Shown here: positions 59,319-64,000 of the stretch, one piece after another | Numbering within the stretch: the first letter of the stretch is position 1 | Layout: each line of letters begins with the position of its first letter | NCBI RefSeq assembly: GCF_004364245.1 | Contig: NZ_SOAV01000002.1 | Coordinates: 558,001 to 622,000, forward strand | Direction of reading: 5' to 3' | Length of the DNA stretch: 64,000 nt | From: Streptomyces sp. BK208 | GTDB taxonomy: Bacteria > Actinomycetota > Actinomycetes > Streptomycetales > Streptomycetaceae | Position numbers and translations under genes: made by a program | Notes under the pieces: model-generated | What the model saw: only the letters and a program-made list of their open reading frames with translations | The model's database searches: none | What the model was told of the DNA's origin: nothing

Positions 59319-59371
59319 CCGGAGCCGCCGTCTGTCACCCGACCACCCTCACCGATCGGCGGCGGCTCCGG
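59319..59371 (+). terminator. First hairpin after ppdK
   Basis: CCGGAGCCGCCG (59319-59330) pairs with CGGCGGCTCCGG (59360-59371) around a 29-nt loop, 22 bp after ppdK. Confidence 0.6.
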
Positions 59372-59382
59372 ACCACGAGGGA

Positions 59383-59410
59383 GGGCGGCACCCGTGCGGG
59401 GGTGCCGCCC
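59383..59410 (+). terminator. Second hairpin after ppdK
   Basis: GGGCGGCACCC and GGGTGCCGCCC pair perfectly around a 6-nt loop, followed by TTCG. Together with the preceding stem it forms a tandem terminator. Confidence 0.8.
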
Positions 59411-59570
59411 TTCGCGTGTCGCCGGCCGCCGCCCGCGGCACTTCTCGTCGGTCCGCCTTTTGTGACGCGTTCAACGGTGTGAACTCCCGTGGACTGAGCA
59501 GCAGCTAGCTGTCAGCGAAGTTGACGGGCCCTGGCGACGGACAGCGGCCGGCACCCGGAACGGTGGTTGG

Positions 59571-60866
59571 ATGACGCAGACGGAGCACAGGGAAGCGGTC
59601 GCCACGGCCGGCCGGGACGGCAGGGGGGACAGGGCCGCGGACGCGGTGCCCAGCCCCCGCACCGGCGGGCGGGAGCGGGTCCCCGGGGCCGGGCCTCCGG
59701 TGGCCAGGAACCGGCTCGCGGCGCTGGACGGACTGCGCTTCCTCGCGGCCCTGTCCGTCGTCTTCTTCCACTTCGTCGGCCAGGTCCCCTCCACCATGGA
59801 GACCATCTGGGGCCGCCCCGTCGACACCGTATTCCCCGACGCCCACGCCTCCTTCGCCTACGGCCGGCTCGGCGTCGAACTCTTCTTCCTCATCAGCGGA
59901 TTCGTCATCTGCATGAGCGCGTGGGGCCGTACGCCGCGCGACTTCTTCATCTCCCGCGTCACCCGGCTCTACCCGATGTACTGGGCGGCCGTCGCCATCA
60001 CGGCCTGCGTGATCTACTTCGCCGACAACCCGTTCGGGCAGCCGCCCCCGCGCGTCATCTTCGCCAACCTGACGATGCTCCAGACGCCGCTGGGCGTCGA
60101 CAACCTGGACTCCGTCTACTGGACGCTCTGGCCCGAGCTGTGCTTCTACCTCACCTTCGCGGTCGTGGTGTGGAAGGGCCTGACCTACCAGCGCGTGGTG
60201 ATCTACTGCGGCCTGTGGACCGTCGCCGCGGTGCTCGCACCCAGCGCCGACATCCATCTGCTCACGCTGCTGGTGAACCCGCCGTCCGCCCCGTACTTCA
60301 TCGCGGGCATGGCCTTCTACCTGATGTACCGCTACCGGCCGACGCCGCTGCTGTGGGGCATCGTCGCCATGTCGTGGCTGGTGGCGCTGCACTACCTGCT
60401 GACCCCCGACGGGGGCCGCCTCAACTGGGACTCGTGGCAGCCGGGCCGCGGCTGGCTGGTCCTGGTCATCACGGTCTTCTTCCTGCTGATCGCCGCCGTC
60501 GCCCTCGGCTGGACCAGCCGCATCCGCTGGCGCGGGCTGACCGTCGCGGGCACGCTGACCTTCCCGCTGTACCTGCTGCACGACGCCATCGGCGTCAACC
60601 TCCTGCACCGTTTCGGCGACCGGGCCGACCCCTGGGTGATGGTCGGCGCCGTCGTCGGCGCCCTGGTCGCGCTGGCGTACGTGGTGCAGCGGTTCGTCGA
60701 GCGCCCGGTGGCCCGGGCCGCGCGGCGCTGGCTCAGCAGCGCCGCCTTCAGCCTCAAGACGCCGGAGCCCCGCCCGAAGTCGCCGGAGGCCCGCCCGAGG
60801 TCCGCGGAGCCCCGTCCGAAGCCCGCGGAGGCCGGTCCGAGGAGGCCGGAGCCCCGCCGCCGTTGA
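59571..60866 (+). CDS. Acyltransferase-3 family membrane protein with heptad-repeat tail
   Basis: 431 residues with about 10 helices of the OafA/YrhL acyltransferase-3 family. LAALDGLRFLAALSVVFFHF is the catalytic His-containing first helix and GRLGVELFFLISGFVIC the second motif. It would transfer acyl groups to an exported glycan or lipid. The N-terminal 46 residues are disordered and the last 33 are a Pro/Arg/Glu heptad repeat. No other cell-surface genes are coupled to it. Confidence 0.88.
   Translation: MTQTEHREAVATAGRDGRGDRAADAVPSPRTGGRERVPGAGPPVARNRLAALDGLRFLAALSVVFFHFVGQVPSTMETIWGRPVDTVFPDAHASFAYGRLGVELFFLISGFVICMSAWGRTPRDFFISRVTRLYPMYWAAVAITACVIYFADNPFGQPPPRVIFANLTMLQTPLGVDNLDSVYWTLWPELCFYLTFAVVVWKGLTYQRVVIYCGLWTVAAVLAPSADIHLLTLLVNPPSAPYFIAGMAFYLMYRYRPTPLLWGIVAMSWLVALHYLLTPDGGRLNWDSWQPGRGWLVLVITVFFLLIAAVALGWTSRIRWRGLTVAGTLTFPLYLLHDAIGVNLLHRFGDRADPWVMVGAVVGALVALAYVVQRFVERPVARAARRWLSSAAFSLKTPEPRPKSPEARPRSAEPRPKPAEAGPRRPEPRRR
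60765..60863 (+). repeat. 21-bp repeats coding a heptapeptide tail
   Basis: Four full 7-residue units (EPRPKSP, EARPRSA, EPRPKPA, EAGPRRP) and a partial EPRRR end the acyltransferase. Strongly basic and Pro-rich, on the cytoplasmic side if topology follows the family. Confidence 0.8.
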
Positions 60867-60949
60867 GCGGACGGGCCCCGGGGAGCCATGCGCCGGGCAC
60901 CGGGTGCTCCGGCCGGGCGCTCCGACCCCGGGTGCCGGCGGCCGGACGG

Positions 60950-61408
60950 TCAGCTTGCGCCGTCGTCCCGGCGACGGCGGGCGGCCAGCAGCAGCCCGCC
61001 GCCCGCGAGCACGACGATCCCGCCGCCCGCCGCGATGTACGGCGTGCTGTCGCCGCCGCCGGTCTCGGCGAGGTCGGTGCCCTCGTCCTGCTGCCCGTCC
61101 GCGTCCCCGCCGCCCTTCGCGCTCCCGGAGTCCTTCCCGCTCCCGGCGCCCGCCGCGTCGCCGGTGTCCCGGTCGCTCGCGGGCACGAAGCCGGCCGGCG
61201 GCTTGTCGCAGCCGACGCCGTCCCGGTCGCGGTCCAGGTGTTCGCCGTAGTGCTCGTCGCCCTTCTCGATGTTGGAGTACCCGGCGTCGTACGCCTCGGT
61301 GCAGTTCCTGAACGGGTGGGCGCCGTCGTGCGCCTGGGCGGCGGCCGGCAGGGCGGCCAGGGCCAGCGCGGCGACGGTCACGGCGGCGGGCTTGCGGAGC
61401 AGCTTCAT
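60950..61408 (-). CDS. Excalibur-domain protein with LAETG sortase anchor
   Basis: 152 residues. A signal peptide (1-26) is followed by an Excalibur calcium-binding domain with NCTEAYDAGY and DRDRDGVGCD, similar to an EF-hand loop. A Gly/Ser/Asp-rich spacer leads to LAETG (113-117), a hydrophobic helix and RRRR: a complete sortase signal. LAxTG is the class E sortase motif of actinobacteria, so it should be linked to the cell wall. Confidence 0.9.
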   Translation of the reverse strand: MKLLRKPAAVTVAALALAALPAAAQAHDGAHPFRNCTEAYDAGYSNIEKGDEHYGEHLDRDRDGVGCDKPPAGFVPASDRDTGDAAGAGSGKDSGSAKGGGDADGQQDEGTDLAETGGGDSTPYIAAGGGIVVLAGGGLLLAARRRRDDGAS

Positions 61409-61599
61409 CGAGAGTCCCGGGAATGGTGTGGATGGCGTGGATGGGCGGATATGAGATGACGAAGCTAGTGAGGTGACGAAAGCATGGTGGTCGTATGGAG
61501 GACTCGTGACGAGAACGTGACGTGACCGGACGGTAGCTCTCCGCTCAGGCCCGCGGGACGCGTACGGTGAGACGGTCCGGACCAGCGAAGGAGCCGCGG

Positions 61600-62532
61600 A
61601 TGACCGGCTGGAACACGGGTGACATCCCCGACCTGGAGGGACGTGTCGCCGTCGTCACCGGGGCCAACGGCGGCCTCGGCCACGTGATCACCCGGGAGCT
61701 GGCCCGCAAGGGCGCGACGGTCGTCCTCGCCTGCCGCAGCGAGGCACGGGGGAGCGCGGCCGTGGAGCGCGTCCTCGGCGAGGTGCCCACCGCCGCCGTG
61801 GAGGCGGCGCGACTGGACCTCGCAGACCTGGGCTCGGTCCGGGAGTTCGCCTACGGGCTGCCGTACGAGCGGGTCGACCTGCTCGTCAACAACGCCGGGG
61901 TGATGGCGCTGGCGCACGGGACCACGGCGGACGGCTTCGAGACCCAGTTCGGCGTCAACCACCTGGGCCATTTCGCCCTCACCGGGCTGCTGCTGCCCTC
62001 CCTGCTCGCGGCGCCCGGCGCCCGGATCGTGACCGTCTCCAGCATGCTGCACGCGCTGGCCAGGGTCGATCCGCGCGACCTCAACAGCGTGCGGCGGTAC
62101 GGGCGCTGGACCGCCTACGCCCGCTCGAAGTCCGCCAATCTGCTCTTCACCCACGAGCTGGCGCGCCGGCTCGCGGCACGGGAGGGCGCCTCGGACGTCC
62201 GCGCGGTCGCCGCCCACCCCGGATACGCCGGGACCGGGCTGCACACCGCCGGGCCCCGCGCCGAGGGGCGCCGGGTCACCGAGCGGCTGATGCTGCTCGG
62301 CAGCCGCGCCGTCGCCCAGTCCCCCGAGGCCGGCGCGCTGCCCGTCCTGTACGCGGCGACCGCGCCCGGTGTCCCCTCCGACTCCTTCACCGGCCCGTCC
62401 TTCGCGATGTGGCGCGGGGCGCCCGCACCGTCCTGGCGGGCGCCCTGGACCATCGACGACACGATGGGGGAGCGGCTGTGGGCCGCCTCCGAACGGCTGA
62501 CGGGGGTCGTCTACGAGCCGCTGCTGCCCTGA
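61600..62532 (+). CDS. Short-chain dehydrogenase/reductase (retinol-dehydrogenase-like)
   Basis: 310 residues. Nucleotide-binding TGANGGLG (20-27), NNAGVM, active-site SSM and YARSK (Tyr/Lys) are intact. The sequence FGVNHLGHFALTGLLLP places it with the retinol dehydrogenase/WW-oxidoreductase-like SDRs. ATG 61600 follows AAGGAG. Substrate unknown. Confidence 0.9.
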   Translation: MTGWNTGDIPDLEGRVAVVTGANGGLGHVITRELARKGATVVLACRSEARGSAAVERVLGEVPTAAVEAARLDLADLGSVREFAYGLPYERVDLLVNNAGVMALAHGTTADGFETQFGVNHLGHFALTGLLLPSLLAAPGARIVTVSSMLHALARVDPRDLNSVRRYGRWTAYARSKSANLLFTHELARRLAAREGASDVRAVAAHPGYAGTGLHTAGPRAEGRRVTERLMLLGSRAVAQSPEAGALPVLYAATAPGVPSDSFTGPSFAMWRGAPAPSWRAPWTIDDTMGERLWAASERLTGVVYEPLLP

Positions 62533-62550
62533 CCCGGTTCTCCGCCCGGC

Positions 62551-63705
62551 TCAGCCGCGGAACGGCCCGCGCACCTCGTAGGTGATCCCGCCGGACGAAC
62601 TCCCGCTCGTGCCGCGCTGGCTGGAGAAGTACAGCCGGGTGCCGTCCGGCGAGAACGCGGGGCCGGTGATCTCCGAGCCGGACTGCCCGTCGACACGGAG
62701 GAACGGGGCGATCACGTCGTCCGGCGTGATCACACAGATCTCCATGTTGCCGCCGTCCTCCGCGACGAACAGGTCGCCCGAGGGCGTGCCGGTGACGTTG
62801 TCGACACCGGTCAGCGGGGCGGTGCCCGAGGTCACCAAGGAATCGTCGTAAGCGAGTTCGAGGGTTCCGGCAGACGCGTTGTACTGCCAGACGCGGTTGT
62901 CGCCTTTGGTGGTGAACCAGCAGGTGTCGTCCGCGTAGTAGCAGCCCTCGCCGCCGTTGAAGCGCTTGGCGCCCGAGACCTGGTCGCGGGTCGCGGTGGC
63001 ACCGGAGGGATCGGGGACCCGCGCCCAGGTCACCGGTCCGCTGGTGGCCGAGCCCGCCACCAGCACCTCCAGCGTGCCGGAGGACAGATCGCCCCAGACC
63101 GCCGGGCGGAAGCGGTAGAAGCAACCGTCGGTGACGTCCTCCGTCAGGTACACCACCTTGCGGACGGGGTCGGCCGCCGCCGCCTCGTGCTTGAAGCGGC
63201 CCATGGCGTCCCGCCGCACCGCCGCCTTCACGCCCCACGGGTCGGTCTCGTAGACGTAGCCGCGGTCCACCTCCTCGCAGGACAGCCAGGTGTTCCACGG
63301 GGTCCGGCCGCCCGCGCAGTTCTGCCGGGTGCCGGAGAGCACGCGGTACGCCGAGGTGACGGCCCCCGTGGACGAGAAGCGCACCGCGCTCGCGCCGCCG
63401 GAGGGGTTGACCTCCGAGTTGGAGACGTAGATCCAGCCGGAGCCGTCCGCGTAGCAGGCGCCACCGTCCGGTGCGCTGTGCCAGGTGTACGACGTGCCCG
63501 CGACCTTCTGGCCGGAACGGGCGATCACCCTGCCCGTGAAGCCGGCCGGCAGGCGCAGGCCGTTGGCGTCCGCCGAGCCGAGGGCCCCGTAGGGTCCGCT
63601 GCCGGGTTGTGCGGGGGCGGCGTACGCGGCGCTGCGCCACAGGGTTCCGCCGAGGGCGGCCGAGCCGCCGACGACGGCCGTGCGCAGGAGGGTGCGACGA
63701 TCCAC
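62551..63705 (-). CDS. Tat-exported PhoX-like (DUF839) protein
   Basis: 384 residues. The N-terminus DRRTLLRTAVVGGSAALGG is a twin-arginine signal. The mature part is a beta-propeller of the PhoX/DUF839 type (TWLSCEEVDRGYVYE, YLTEDVTDGCFYRFRP, GEGCYYADDTCWFTTKGDNR). PhoX proteins are calcium/iron phosphatases; shorter members like this lack proof of phosphatase activity. GTG start after GGAGG. The SDR 18 bp away is convergent. Confidence 0.85.
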   Translation of the reverse strand: MDRRTLLRTAVVGGSAALGGTLWRSAAYAAPAQPGSGPYGALGSADANGLRLPAGFTGRVIARSGQKVAGTSYTWHSAPDGGACYADGSGWIYVSNSEVNPSGGASAVRFSSTGAVTSAYRVLSGTRQNCAGGRTPWNTWLSCEEVDRGYVYETDPWGVKAAVRRDAMGRFKHEAAAADPVRKVVYLTEDVTDGCFYRFRPAVWGDLSSGTLEVLVAGSATSGPVTWARVPDPSGATATRDQVSGAKRFNGGEGCYYADDTCWFTTKGDNRVWQYNASAGTLELAYDDSLVTSGTAPLTGVDNVTGTPSGDLFVAEDGGNMEICVITPDDVIAPFLRVDGQSGSEITGPAFSPDGTRLYFSSQRGTSGSSSGGITYEVRGPFRG

Positions 63706-63839
63706 TGCTGCCTCCGGGTGTCATGGCCCTCCCGCCGGGCGGCGGCGGGAGCGTGCGCTCACGGACCCTACGGCGGCTTGGTTGACGGTCCATGGACAAC
63801 TCATGACGGGCCGGCGGCGGGTGCGGGCGGACCGTCGGC

Positions 63840-64000
63840 TCAGGCGGTCTGGCCGCCGTCCACCACCAGGTCCGTGCCCACCACCGACGCCGCGTCGTCC
63901 GACGCCAGGTACAGCACGGCCGCCGCGACCTCCGCCACCGCCGACACCCGGCCGAGAGGCGTCTCCCCGCGCATCCGCTCGGCCCGCCCCGCCTCCGTCT
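63840..64000 (-). CDS. SDR-family oxidoreductase, C-terminal fragment
   Basis: The gene runs out of the window. The visible 52 residues end in [15 protein letters not shown], the standard C-terminus of classical SDRs, preceded by [21 protein letters not shown]. The TCA at 63840-63842 is the stop. Nucleotide-binding and catalytic motifs lie outside, so substrate cannot be judged. Confidence 0.85.
   Translation of the reverse strand, partial: TEAGRAERMRGETPLGRVSAVAEVAAAVLYLASDDAASVVGTDLVVDGGQTA

Overview
The window is high-GC actinobacterial chromosome and almost certainly Streptomyces. The evidence is codon-3 GC bias, frequent GTG starts, GGAGG ribosome sites, a LAETG sorting motif, a Zur-regulated znu locus, a DasR-type chitinase operator and rare TTA codons. 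Gene content and order (era, phoH, leuA, recO, uppS, zur/znu, glyS, a GH18 chitinase, dusB, ppdK) match what I remember of the SCO2490s to SCO2540s of S. coelicolor A3(2), running in reverse. This is recall, not a search. I saw no tRNA, rRNA, insertion sequence, prophage or CRISPR array, so the window looks like core chromosome with small accessory modules.

Layout. Positions 1-2921: a sugar-acid module (end of an enolase-superfamily dehydratase, an MFS anion symporter, a PfkB kinase). 2933-3329: a 161-bp tandem repeat built from the 3' end of era. 3257-10359: era with a degenerate cytidine deaminase, a divergent XRE regulator/MFS pair, then the coupled phoH-ybeY-corC-yjbR operon. 10465-13226: a GH1 glycosidase and a protealysin-like M4 protease with its emfourin inhibitor. 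13418-15321: leuA behind a leucine leader peptide. 15506-16772: a TerB-like protein and a GNAT enzyme.

17045-23836 is the most interesting block. It is a six-gene, same-strand, tightly packed unit: a SAM methyltransferase, a 614-residue helical protein, a ParA/MinD-like protein with a variant P-loop, two further proteins of unknown function, and a membrane protein with a possible phospholipase-D-like domain. It ends at a strong hairpin. The first five correspond to the unnamed families called after SCO2521-SCO2525. Two members carry in-frame TTA codons and a BldD-like palindrome lies upstream, so the unit is probably under developmental (bldA/bldD) control. I regard it as the best candidate for an undescribed system.

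23951-28030: an MmpL-type exporter with a NarL-type two-component system. 28018-30934: a secreted S33 peptidase, a secreted beta-trefoil lectin and a cupin. 31172-32753: a whiJ-like XRE/DUF397 cluster. 32776-39192: recO, uppS, zur, znuACB with two Zur boxes, and glyS. 39336-43339: chitinase with a DasR-type site, an aldo/keto reductase with TetR, and a serine hydrolase. 43410-45847: a second MFS/XRE divergent pair. 45959-51347: a lysine/alanine-rich histone-H1-like membrane protein and a very large P-type ATPase whose N-terminal half is a decayed ATPase copy. 51413-53019: a 27-bp minisatellite and a DHA2 exporter. 53130-59296: dusB, an LTA-synthase-like sulfatase and ppdK with an unusually elaborate upstream region. 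59571-64000: an acyltransferase with a heptad-repeat tail, a sortase-anchored Excalibur protein, an SDR, a Tat-exported PhoX-like protein and the end of another SDR.
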